A program made the translations under genes and the position numbers. The notes beneath the pieces were generated by a model that did not search any database, was not told where the DNA came from, and worked only from the letters and a program-made list of their open reading frames with translations. From assembly GCA_963737425.1 (NCBI GenBank), contig CAVTSX010000004.1:1-64000 (forward strand): 64,000 nt of DNA, written 5' to 3'. The DNA is from DASXRA01 sp963737425 (GTDB lineage Bacteria > Actinomycetota > Actinomycetes > Mycobacteriales > Jatrophihabitantaceae). Within the stretch, counting starts at the first letter, position 1, and each line of letters starts with the position of its first letter. This document shows positions 49,170 through 56,873 of the stretch, piece by piece.

Positions 49170-49922
49170 ATGTTCGAGGTCGACGAGTGGCAGCCGCCCA
49201 CTGCGCCGCCGCCGTTGAGTCTCGCGGAGATCACCGACGACCCGGATCAGGCCGCGGCGTGGCTCGCCGGCCAGGCACCGGGTCCGGATGCGGTGGCGGC
49301 GCTGTCGATGCTCGACCTGGCTGGGTTGTCGCCTGGTGGGCGGGTCGATGTGCTGGTCGCTTTGGAGCGGCACCTGGCGTGGCTTTCCGGAGTGCAGGCT
49401 CAGGTCCTGGCCGCGATGGCCGCTGATGATGGGTCGGAGGATCGGTGGGTGCGCGAGGAGGTTGGGTGTGCGCTGCGGCTGTCGGCGGTGACCGCGCAAC
49501 GCCGTCTCGCGGTGGCCGAGACCTTGGCTGGGACGTTGGCGGCGACGGGGCGGGCGTTACGGCGGGGCCGGGTCAGCTACCTGCACGCGATGACCCTCGC
49601 CGAAGCCACCTACGGACTGGACGACGAGACCGTAGTCGCGGTGGAGGAGCGGGTGCTGCGCTGTGCCGGTGGGCAGACGCTGGCCGAGTTCAAACGATCG
49701 GTGCGCCGCGCGGTACACGCGCTGGACCCGGCCCGGGTCGAAGAACAACGCGCGCAGGCGATGACCGAGCGCCGCGTGTGCGTGACTGCCCGGGATGACG
49801 GCATGAGCGAACTGTGGGCGCTGCTCCCCGCTGAAGGTGCCGCGGCGATCATGGCCGCAGTGGACGCGCTCGCGTCGGTCAAAGGATTGAGGCAACGCCC
49901 AGCGCGCAGGGACTCCACGTGA
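49170..49922 (+). pseudogene. DUF222 gene truncated before the HNH domain
   Basis: 250 residues: 'MFEVDEWQPPTAPPPLSLAE' through 'GMSELWALLPAEGAAAIMAA', very close to the copy at 26194 at both protein and DNA level. Similarity stops right after 'VDALASV' (about 49882), followed by 11 unrelated residues and a stop. The HNH domain is lost completely. The leader region (CGGAAGTCCTTAC...GGTGATTCTGG) matches those of the other two copies. Confidence 0.85.
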
Positions 49923-49941
49923 GGGCAGGCCAGCACGGGCC

Positions 49942-50442
49942 CTAGCTTTCGGCCAGTTCCTCGTCGAGATCGCGTTCGGCGTCGCGCACCTTGTCCGGAT
50001 GCAGGAACACGAACCTCTTGTAGGCCCAGAACCGGAACAGGGTGCCGAGGCCGATGGTCGCCAGGTTGACGACGTTCATGACGAGATGGTCGTACTTGTA
50101 ATGCAGCGGGTAGGCGAACAGGCCGAGAATCAGCTCCGCGCCTATCAGCGCGATCAGGTTGATGCCGAAGAAGTACGACGTCTCGCGGCCGAGGCCAGTA
50201 CGGGCACGATGCGAGAAGGACCAGTGCCGGTTTCCGAAATAGGCGAACGTCGTGGCCGCGGTGGTGGAAATACACTTCGAGGTCAGAACGCCGACGTGCT
50301 GATGCAACAAGATGTTGAACAAGCCGATGTCGATGACAAGGCCGATCGCACCGACGACCCCGAACGCGGCGACCTCTTTGAGGAGCACCCGCCACGACCC
50401 GCGCAAGCGGTCGGTGAACGAGGGCCGGGCTGACGTGAGCAT
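49942..50442 (-). CDS. GtrA-family membrane protein
   Basis: 166 residues with four helices. 'FGVVGAIGLVIDIGLFNILL', 'TTAATTFAYFGNRHWSFSHR' (GtrA signature with NRxWxF) and 'NLATIGLGTLFRFWAYKRFV' are characteristic. GtrA proteins help move lipid-linked sugars for wall or O-antigen glycosylation; a charged C-terminal tail is present. Divergent from purK. Confidence 0.92.
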   Translation of the reverse strand: MLTSARPSFTDRLRGSWRVLLKEVAAFGVVGAIGLVIDIGLFNILLHQHVGVLTSKCISTTAATTFAYFGNRHWSFSHRARTGLGRETSYFFGINLIALIGAELILGLFAYPLHYKYDHLVMNVVNLATIGLGTLFRFWAYKRFVFLHPDKVRDAERDLDEELAES

Positions 50443-50541
50443 GATGTCATCGGAGTCTACCTGGCGATCTCGTGGGCCAATTTGCCCCCGTCTGGCGTGC
50501 GGTGAGCAGGTCGAGCGTCGCGGCGATTACCCTCTTGCGAC

Positions 50542-51741
50542 GTGGACTCCCGCACCGGACTGCCGGTCGTCGGCATGGTCGGAGCGGGCCAGCTTGCTCG
50601 CATGACCCACCAGGCCGCCATCGCCCTCGGGCAATCGCTGCGGATTCTCGCCGCATCGGCCGACGACGGCGCCGCGCTCGTAGCGCCCGACGTCCTGGTC
50701 GGCGACTATCGATCCTTCGACGTGTTGCGGACGTTCGCGGCCGGCTGTGATGTCGTCACCTTCGACCACGAGCACGTACCCAACGAGCACGTGGCGGCGC
50801 TCGCCGCGGGCGGCACGCTGGTGCACCCGCAAGCCGACGCCCTGCGATATGCCCAGAACAAGGCCGTGATGCGCGCGCGTCTCACTGAGCTCGGCGTCGC
50901 GTGCCCGGCGTGGATCGACCTCGCAACGGTCGACGACCGCCAGACTGCACTGGACGACTTCGCCGACAAGGTGGGCTGGCCGCTCGTGCTCAAGCTGGCA
51001 CTCGGCGGCTATGACGGCAGAGGTGTGTGGGTGGCCGAATCACCGGCTGACGCGGCCGAGCCGCTGGCGATCGCGGCGCCGTTCATCGTCGAGCAGAAGG
51101 TGTCGATCCGGCGCGAACTCGCCGCAGTCGTTGCCCGCTCACCATTCGGGCAGGGCGCGGCGTGGCCGGTGGTCGAGACCGTCCAGGCTGACGGGATTTG
51201 TGTCGAGGTGATCGCCCCCGCCCCGAATCTCGCTGACGAGGTGGCCGACGAGGCGCAGCACCTGGCCCTGCGCATTGCCGCCGAGCTCGACGTCACGGGT
51301 GTCCTGGCCGTGGAGCTGTTCGAGACCACCGAGGGAACGCTGCTCGTCAACGAGCTCGCGATGCGTCCGCACAACTCGGCGCACTGGACCATCGAGGGCT
51401 CGCGAACCTCTCAGTTCGAGCAGCACCTGCGCGCGGTGCTCGACTACCCGCTCGGCGTCACGTCCCTCACCGCCCCCGTCGTGGTGATGGCGAACCTGCT
51501 GGCGGGCCCGGACGACGTCAAACCCGCCGGCATCGACGAGCGCGTCCATCACTGCATGGCGCGCTGGCCGGATGTGAAGATCCACCTGTACGGCAAGGGT
51601 TTCCGCCCGGGCCGCAAGGTCGGGCACGTGACGGCGCTCGGCTCGGACCTGGCCGAGGTGCGTTCCCGGGCCGCAGCAGCCGCCGCTTACCTGACCAACG
51701 GCGACACGGTGCCCAGCCTGACCACGAGCGATACCTCATGA
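50542..51741 (+). CDS. purK: 5-(carboxyamino)imidazole ribonucleotide synthase
   Basis: 399 residues. ATP-grasp enzyme of purine synthesis that carboxylates AIR to N5-CAIR. 'VGMVGAGQLARMTHQAAIAL' (N-terminal fold), 'DVVTFDHEHVPNEHVAAL', 'WPLVLKLALGGYDGRGVWVA' (ATP-grasp lid) and 'LLVNELAMRPHNSAHWTIEG' (PurK signature with metal Glu and Asn) are all present. The start codon is GTG. The stop codon TGA is the first triplet of a dispersed palindrome. purE follows. Confidence 0.96.
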   Translation: MDSRTGLPVVGMVGAGQLARMTHQAAIALGQSLRILAASADDGAALVAPDVLVGDYRSFDVLRTFAAGCDVVTFDHEHVPNEHVAALAAGGTLVHPQADALRYAQNKAVMRARLTELGVACPAWIDLATVDDRQTALDDFADKVGWPLVLKLALGGYDGRGVWVAESPADAAEPLAIAAPFIVEQKVSIRRELAAVVARSPFGQGAAWPVVETVQADGICVEVIAPAPNLADEVADEAQHLALRIAAELDVTGVLAVELFETTEGTLLVNELAMRPHNSAHWTIEGSRTSQFEQHLRAVLDYPLGVTSLTAPVVVMANLLAGPDDVKPAGIDERVHHCMARWPDVKIHLYGKGFRPGRKVGHVTALGSDLAEVRSRAAAAAAYLTNGDTVPSLTTSDTS

Positions 51742-51790
51742 TCATCTCTGCTCCGGACGTGTCCGGTCGCACCAGCAGCAGAGATGATCA
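51739..51790. repeat. Dispersed palindrome, family 1, copy D
   Basis: Arms TGATCATCTCTGCT and AGCAGAGATGATCA, with a small inner hairpin CCGGACGTGTCCGG in the 24-nt loop. It supplies the purK stop codon and separates purK from purE by 82 nt, so it could attenuate or stabilise the purK-purE message. Confidence 0.85.
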
Positions 51791-51823
51791 TGAACAGGAG
51801 CCGCGACCGCGAACGGGAGAGCG

Positions 51824-52369
51824 ATGACAGCATCCGAAGGCGCCGGCGGGCCAACCCCGCTTGTCGGCGTGATCATGGGCAGCGACTCCGACTACGACGT
51901 GATGCGCGCCGCGGCCGGCGCACTCGACGAGTTCGGCGTGGCGTGCGAGGTACGGGTCGTCTCGGCGCATCGCACGCCGCTGGGCATGGCCGACTACGCC
52001 CAGCAGGCGGCCGCGCGCGGCCTCAAGGTGATCATCGCCGGGGCGGGTGGCGCCGCGCATCTACCGGGCATGGTCGCCGCCCTAACGCCGCTGCCGGTGA
52101 TCGGCGTGCCGGTGCCGCTGAAGTATCTCGACGGCATGGATTCGCTGCTGTCGATCGTGCAGATGCCCGCGGGGGTCCCGGTCGCGACGGTGTCCATCGG
52201 TGGGGCGCGCAATGCCGGGTTGCTGGCGGTCCGCATCCTGGGCGCATCCGACCCCGTACTGGCGGCACGCATGAGCGCGTTCCAGGCCGAGTTGGCCGAG
52301 ACGGCGCGCGCCAAGGACGCCGCGCTCGCCGACCGGCGAGCAGCCGAGCAACGAACGAGCGCCAGCTAG
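51824..52369 (+). CDS. purE: N5-CAIR mutase
   Basis: 181 residues. Converts N5-CAIR to CAIR, the step after PurK. 'VGVIMGSDSDYDVMRAAAGA' is the substrate phosphate loop, 'RVVSAHRTPLGMADYAQQAA' holds the catalytic His and 'VIIAGAGGAAHLPGMVAALT' the second loop of class I PurE. ATG 51824 with GGGAGAG. The C-terminus has about 15 extra charged residues. Confidence 0.96.
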   Translation: MTASEGAGGPTPLVGVIMGSDSDYDVMRAAAGALDEFGVACEVRVVSAHRTPLGMADYAQQAAARGLKVIIAGAGGAAHLPGMVAALTPLPVIGVPVPLKYLDGMDSLLSIVQMPAGVPVATVSIGGARNAGLLAVRILGASDPVLAARMSAFQAELAETARAKDAALADRRAAEQRTSAS

Positions 52370-52388
52370 TCGTTCGAGGCGATTCTTA

Positions 52389-52781
52389 CTACCCGAGGTC
52401 AGCACCGTTCCGCCGACTCGCGACGACCAGGATGACGACGGCTGTAACGGCTCCCGCCGTGATCCTGCCGCGATACGGCGCCGCCTTCTCCGAGACCCGA
52501 TGCATGAGTGGGGTCGCCTTGGCCGCAGCTCGGTCCATCGTGCGCCGCACATTTGCCGGAGCCGACTGCTTCGCGCGTCCGGCCATCTCGTATGCCTTGC
52601 TCCTGGCCTGGCCCACCTTTTCGGCTGTACGTGACTTGACGTCCAGCTTGTCGCTGAGCACATTGACCGTGTCAGCCAACTCCGCGCGGGTGGCGTCCAG
52701 ATCGGCGCGAACGGCGTCGGACTCGGACACGCCCGAGGGCTGGACCTCGACAGGATCGACCCCGCCGCGGTTGTCGGTCAT
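52389..52781 (-). CDS. DUF3618 protein
   Basis: 130 residues. 'VRADLDATRAELADTVNVLS' is the DUF3618 signature, then an amphipathic Ala/Lys-rich middle and one C-terminal helix (ITAGAVTAVVILVVA). ATG 52781 overlaps the stop of the holin-like gene (ATGA). These two genes nearly always occur together in actinomycetes; probable membrane-stress or envelope role, unproven. Confidence 0.9.
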   Translation of the reverse strand: MTDNRGGVDPVEVQPSGVSESDAVRADLDATRAELADTVNVLSDKLDVKSRTAEKVGQARSKAYEMAGRAKQSAPANVRRTMDRAAAKATPLMHRVSEKAAPYRGRITAGAVTAVVILVVASRRNGADLG

Positions 52782-53206
52782 GACCGACTCCTCCCTTTGA
52801 GCGCGTCCACGTCATGTTTGATTCCGCCGAGAGCTTCCGTCGGCACAGGCGGTGTTGCATGGGTGACCTCGTGTTTGCCCAACAGCGCCGCGACCCCGGC
52901 AGCGGCAAGCAGCACCCCGCCGACGATCAGAGCGGCGGCCCACGACGGCAGTGGTCCGCCAAATGCCAGGATCGCCGCGGCCACGAAGCAGGCGATGCCG
53001 TACAGGCCGATCAGACCCGCACCACCGAACAGGCCCATGCCGCGGCCCGCCTGCCTGCCCTTCTCGGTCATCTCAGCGCGGGCCAGCCGAAGTTCATCCC
53101 GCACAAGCCGCGAGGTCTGCTCCGATATCTGCGCCATCAGCGCGCCGACCGACTGGTCCTGCGGCGCGAGGTGCTGCGCCACGTGTGTATCGCCGTTCCT
53201 GGCCAT
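52778..53206 (-). CDS. Phage-holin-superfamily / Holin-X membrane protein
   Basis: 142 residues from ATG 53206. N-terminal amphipathic helix 'ALMAQISEQTSRLVRDELRL', then two hydrophobic hairpin helices (LIGLYGIACFVAAAILAFGG and AALIVGGVLLAAAGVAALLG), the Actinobacterial Holin-X / DUF1469 pattern. Coupled with DUF3618 downstream and preceded by a tiny reading frame whose stop is 3 nt upstream. Confidence 0.88.
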   Translation of the reverse strand: MARNGDTHVAQHLAPQDQSVGALMAQISEQTSRLVRDELRLARAEMTEKGRQAGRGMGLFGGAGLIGLYGIACFVAAAILAFGGPLPSWAAALIVGGVLLAAAGVAALLGKHEVTHATPPVPTEALGGIKHDVDALKGRSRS

Positions 53207-53208
53207 GA

Positions 53209-53295
53209 TCAGCCCCAATCATCGATGCCGTGGACCCAGTAGGGGCGCCGGTAAAAGCTCTTGGCATAGCCATACCCATCGAGCGCGGTTTCCAC
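53209..53295 (-). CDS. Possible 28-residue microprotein upstream of the holin-like gene
   Basis: From GTG 53295 the reading 'ETALDGYGYAKSFYRRPYWV' 'HGIDDWG' is rich in aromatics and unlike the random Arg/Ala/Pro-rich shadows seen elsewhere in this DNA. Its stop lies 2 nt before the next ATG, a coupling arrangement. No strong ribosome site is visible. It may instead be the 3' end of a longer gene cut by the nearby IS110 insertion. Confidence 0.4.
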   Translation of the reverse strand: METALDGYGYAKSFYRRPYWVHGIDDWG

Positions 53296-53368
53296 CCGGA
53301 CCCGGCAGTGGTGGCTTGCTACCGCGAGCGCACCTCCGTGCGTGCCCTAGACGGTATGGGGGTCATGG

Positions 53369-53451
53369 CTGGGGCCTCGCGCACGTGTGAACGTGGGTTG
53401 CCGACGCAGGGTGGTCCTGGCCGGTAGAGCCACAGACGTGGGAGGCCCCAG
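53369..53451 (+). ncRNA. Long stem-loop at the 5' side of the IS110 transposase (bridge-RNA candidate)
   Basis: Arms CTGGGGCCTC (53369) and GAGGCCCCAG (ending 53451) are perfect; inside them GCGCACGTGTG can pair imperfectly with CACAGACGTGG. The 3' foot ends on the first transposase GTG. In IS110 elements of the IS110 subgroup the non-coding left end carries a structured bridge RNA that specifies target and donor DNA. Position and structure fit, but guide loops cannot be assigned without related elements and target sites. Confidence 0.5.
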
Positions 53452-54536
53452 TGGTGTTTCAGCGTACGAGTGTTGGGCTGGACGTTCATGCCCGTTCGGT
53501 CGCCGGGGCGGCGATCGATGGGCTGACCGGTGAGCTGCATCGTCGTAAGTTGACTCCGGATCGCGGTGAGATCGCGGCGTGGGTCGCGTCGTTGCCGGGG
53601 CCGGTGAGGGCGACGTATGAGGCTGGGCCGACCGGGTTCGGGTTAGCCCGGTTCCTGCTCGCGGCCGGGGTCGAATGTGTGGTCGCGGCGCCGTCGAAGC
53701 TGCAGCGTCCGCCCGGTGATCGGGTCAAGACCGATGCTCGCGATGCGTTGCATCTGGCTCGGTTGTTGCATCTGGGCGAGATCACCGCGGTCACTGTTCC
53801 GAGTGTTGAGCAGGAGGCTGCGCGGGATCTGGTGCGGGCCCGTGAGGATTGTCGCGGCGATCTGATGGCGGCGCGGCATCGGGTCTCGAAACTGCTGCTG
53901 CGACAGGGGATCGTCTACTGCGGCGGAAAGGCCTGGACCGGGGTGCACGACAGGTGGCTGCGGCAGCAGCGCTTCGAACTGGTGGGTTTGCAGCTGGCCT
54001 ACGAGTCCGCTTACGAGACGATGTTGGCCACCGTGGCACGCCGGGATCGGCTCGACGCGGCGATCGCGGTGATGGCCGCCGACTCGCCGTTCACGCCGGT
54101 CGTGCACCGGCTGGGCTGCCTACGCGGCGTGTCGACGCTGACCGCGTTCTCCCTCGCGGTCGAGATTGGTGACTGGCAGCGGCTGACCGGGCGCAGCATC
54201 GGCGCCTACCTCGGCATGGTCCCGACCGAGCACTCCTCGGGGCAGTCGCGGGCGCAGGGCGGGTTGACCAAGACCGGCAACGGGCACGCCCGCCGGCTGC
54301 TGATCGAGGCCGCGTGGCATCACCGCGCGCCCTACCGGGTCCCTGGTCTCGATCTGCGCCGCCGCTGGGACCGGGCGCCGGCACTGGCCGCGACCCGCGG
54401 TCACGCCGGCAACCGGCGCCTGCACCAGCGCTGGCTCAGCTTCCTCGAGCGGAAGAAGACACCGGTGATCGCCAACGCCGCGATCGCCCGCGAGCTGGCC
54501 GGCTGGTGCTGGTCCCTGGCCGTCCTCGACGACTGA
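53451..54536 (+). mobile_element. IS110-family transposase
   Basis: 361 residues. The N-terminal RuvC-like DEDD domain ('TSVGLDVHARSVAGAAID', 'RATYEAGPTGFGLARFL', 'DRVKTDARDALHLARLLHLG') and the C-terminal transposase_20 domain with the catalytic Ser region ('LGMVPTEHSSGQSRAQGGLT', 'KTGNGHARRLLIEAAWHH') are complete. Tandem GTG codons at 53451 and 53454 are the start options. No frameshift, so the element may be active. Element ends are undefined: IS110 members usually lack inverted repeats and target duplications. Confidence 0.93.
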
Positions 54537-55034
54537 CACCACGCCCAAACGTCCGTCCGGACAACCCGGTGGCGACGGCAGCGTGAGGAGTAACCCGCGG
54601 CACGCCCTATGAGCAATCGCCTTACCAACAAAGGCGATCACGCTCGTGACTAGACCCGCGGCGCGCTCCCGCCGAACAGCCCGTCCTGCGGTAGCCAACC
54701 CGCGAATATCAGAGTGACCACGCGTCGACACCGACACGCCCGTCACCACCGGACCGGACGGTCAAGAAGCGGCGCCCCCTACGACGGTGGGAGGCGCCGC
54801 TTCACCCTGCCTCTTGACAACCGGACCCACATATCAGGTCTTGGAGCAGTCGGGTCGTGGCTCGCGCCTCAGTTGGACGGCCGTATCCGGTCGACGGCCG
54901 TGGCGCGTCCAGGCTGTGGGTTTTACCGGCAGAGCACGAGATCGGCATGAGGGAATTCCACGCTCGGACGCTCGGCCTTTTTGCGCGACCTTGCCGGCCG
55001 CGGCCCGCGACGGCCAAGATCGGACAGGCTTGCC
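54537..55034. other. Non-coding flank downstream of the IS110 transposase
   Basis: About 500 nt without a convincing gene. It contains two hairpins: ATCGCCTT/AAGGCGAT at 54616-54638 and GAAGCGGCGCC/GGCGCCGCTTC at 54766-54803 (a strong 11-bp stem). The second may mark the right end of the element or a terminator. The rest up to the regulator's stop shows nothing recognisable. Confidence 0.45.
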
Positions 55035-56291
55035 CTAGCCCGACGATCCGGAGATGGCCGCCGCGAGGGCGGCCCGAAAGTCGCTGGCGCCCGGATCGTC
55101 GGGAAACCGCTCGTCAACCTCCTCTGCGAGTTCCGAACCGACCATCAACAACGACGGCTGGCACCGGCGAGAAATCGAGAGGGCCCGGTGCCCGTACTCG
55201 AGCGCCTGACCCAATTCGCCGCGGCGCGCGGCGACAACGCCCAGTGTCAATTCGGCTTCGGCCGTGCGCATGGGCGAGATGATCGTGCCGTCGGCGGCCG
55301 TACTGCGGCGTATGGTCTCGCGGGCGTGCAATTCCGCGATGTTGTCGTCGCCGATCAGCCGGTAGCAATCCATCGCGTAGAAATCGAACTTGTCCGGGTC
55401 GACCAGGAAGTGGTGATCGGGTCGCTCCGGGTAGGGCAGCGAGTCGAGCAGCACGCGGCCGTTCTCAAGCGCCTGCGTGGCATTGCGCGGATTGCCCATG
55501 CGCGCCCATGCCTTCGCTTCCTGCGCGAACAGCTGTACGGAGACGGATCGTCCGGGCGCTGCGCTGCGGCCGGAATGCACAGCCTCGATGACCTCACGGA
55601 AACGGCCGTGCGTCAGCGAGAAGAACGCGAGCATCTCGTGCGCCCAGCCGATCACGGCCGCGTTGCCGGCTTCGACACCGAGTTGCAGCGCGGCGAGGCG
55701 CGTCGATTCCGCTGCTGCGAATTGGCCGTCGTCGTATTCGAGGCACCCGATCAGCAGAGTCAGCCACGCGGCTGAGTCGAGCACGTCGCGGTGCTGTGAC
55801 AGCGTCAGGCGCTGCCCGAGTAGCCCGGTTATCTGCGAGAGCCATTCTCTGCTCTCGCCGATCAGGACGGCCGGCGGCTGCAGTGCGTAGTTGCAGCACA
55901 TCTGCTCGACCGTGAGTTGCAGCGCGTCCAATGTGCTGTCGTCGATGGTCGAGCGACGAATGCGCGCGACGAGTTCGTGGGTGTCCATGCCACTGGCGGT
56001 CAGCAGCAATTCGTCAGTCGTGGAATGGCGAAGGGGCGGGCGCGGCGACGGGAAGATCGACTCGACGACCGTGCCAAGCGCCGCGGCGATGATCGGCCGG
56101 TAGAACTCGTCGGGACGGTTGCGGCCACGTTCCCAGCGCTTCCACTGGTCGAGCAGGCCTTCTGGCAGCGGCACCGAGGAAAACGTCCGCATCGCCTGCA
56201 CGGCGTCGCCCTGCGACCAGTTGCGCGCGATCCGTTCGCGGCGAAGGCGCTGTGCCCACTCCGGCCGCTCTGCGTCGTTGTCGTCGGCCAT
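55035..56291 (-). CDS. XRE-type regulator with TPR-like C-terminal domain
   Basis: 418 residues. N-terminal helix-turn-helix (about 10-75: 'RLRRERIARNWSQGDAVQAM', 'LLDQWKRWERGRNRPDEFYR') and a long helical repeat region (about 130-410: 'WLTLLIGCLEYDDGQFAAAE', 'AAVIGWAHEMLAFFSLTHGR', 'RRGELGQALEYGHRALSISR'). This is the common actinomycete XRE-TPR type, often linked to differentiation or peptide sensing. Divergent from a 144-residue small protein with an inverted repeat between. Confidence 0.88.
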   Translation of the reverse strand: MADDNDAERPEWAQRLRRERIARNWSQGDAVQAMRTFSSVPLPEGLLDQWKRWERGRNRPDEFYRPIIAAALGTVVESIFPSPRPPLRHSTTDELLLTASGMDTHELVARIRRSTIDDSTLDALQLTVEQMCCNYALQPPAVLIGESREWLSQITGLLGQRLTLSQHRDVLDSAAWLTLLIGCLEYDDGQFAAAESTRLAALQLGVEAGNAAVIGWAHEMLAFFSLTHGRFREVIEAVHSGRSAAPGRSVSVQLFAQEAKAWARMGNPRNATQALENGRVLLDSLPYPERPDHHFLVDPDKFDFYAMDCYRLIGDDNIAELHARETIRRSTAADGTIISPMRTAEAELTLGVVAARRGELGQALEYGHRALSISRRCQPSLLMVGSELAEEVDERFPDDPGASDFRAALAAAISGSSG

Positions 56292-56309
56292 ATCGCTAGT
56301 GCGCGACCG

Positions 56310-56346
56310 GTGGGGGCACGCATGACCCCTTGCTCAGTGCCCCCAC
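56310..56346. promoter_or_regulatory. Inverted repeat in the XRE/small-protein divergent promoter
   Basis: GTGGGGGCA and TGCCCCCAC, 9-nt perfect arms with a 19-nt spacer, 19 nt upstream of the regulator start. Candidate operator for autoregulation and for the divergent gene. Confidence 0.45.
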
Positions 56347-56438
56347 TCATGCCTCCTGCGTAATCGGTCGCGAACTTGCAGAGTCGGTAGGTGGCGATCG
56401 GTCACGGCCGCCGCTATTCCCAACGAGGAGGCTCGCCA

Positions 56439-56873
56439 ATGGCAACGCAGCTCGGTACCGATCACGGTACGGGCGACCGATCCGCATATCCGGCGCCCGC
56501 CGTGACCGGGCGATCCTGGACGGTGGCGGCGACCAACGACCGGCTGCTCGGCGAGCGGCTCGACGAATTGATGAACGATCTGGCCAGCAGTGACGGGCGG
56601 TTGTCGGCCGTGTGTATCGCCCGGCTGGCGCGGCTGATCAGCGCGCTGAGCGAGCTACGTGACTCACACGCAATTGACGCCAAGGGCAGGTGTCGCAGAT
56701 GCCGCGGCGGCCGGGTATGGCCGCGGCGGCAGGCATGCTCGGTGTACGTCGTCCTGGACGACTTCATCGGGCACGAGCCGAGCCCGTTGCTCAGGGCGCC
56801 GGACGATCGGCGTCCGGCGCCTCGTGTGAGCGCAGACGGGCCCGCAGGTTACGGGCGGCCGAGCGCGCGGTAG
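56439..56873 (+). CDS. Small protein with CxxC motif, divergent partner of the XRE regulator
   Basis: 144 residues from ATG 56439 with GAGGAG 8 nt upstream. The central helices 'RLLGERLDELMNDLASSDGR' and 'VCIARLARLISALSELRDSH' are followed by 'GRCRRCRGGRVWPRRQACSVY' in which Cys pairs could bind zinc, then 'VVLDDFIGHEPSPLLR'. Small proteins of this sort (helical region, C-x2-C knuckle) often lie next to XRE-TPR regulators in actinomycetes. Function unknown. The 3' end overlaps ugd by 25 nt, tail to tail. Confidence 0.65.
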   Translation: MATQLGTDHGTGDRSAYPAPAVTGRSWTVAATNDRLLGERLDELMNDLASSDGRLSAVCIARLARLISALSELRDSHAIDAKGRCRRCRGGRVWPRRQACSVYVVLDDFIGHEPSPLLRAPDDRRPAPRVSADGPAGYGRPSAR

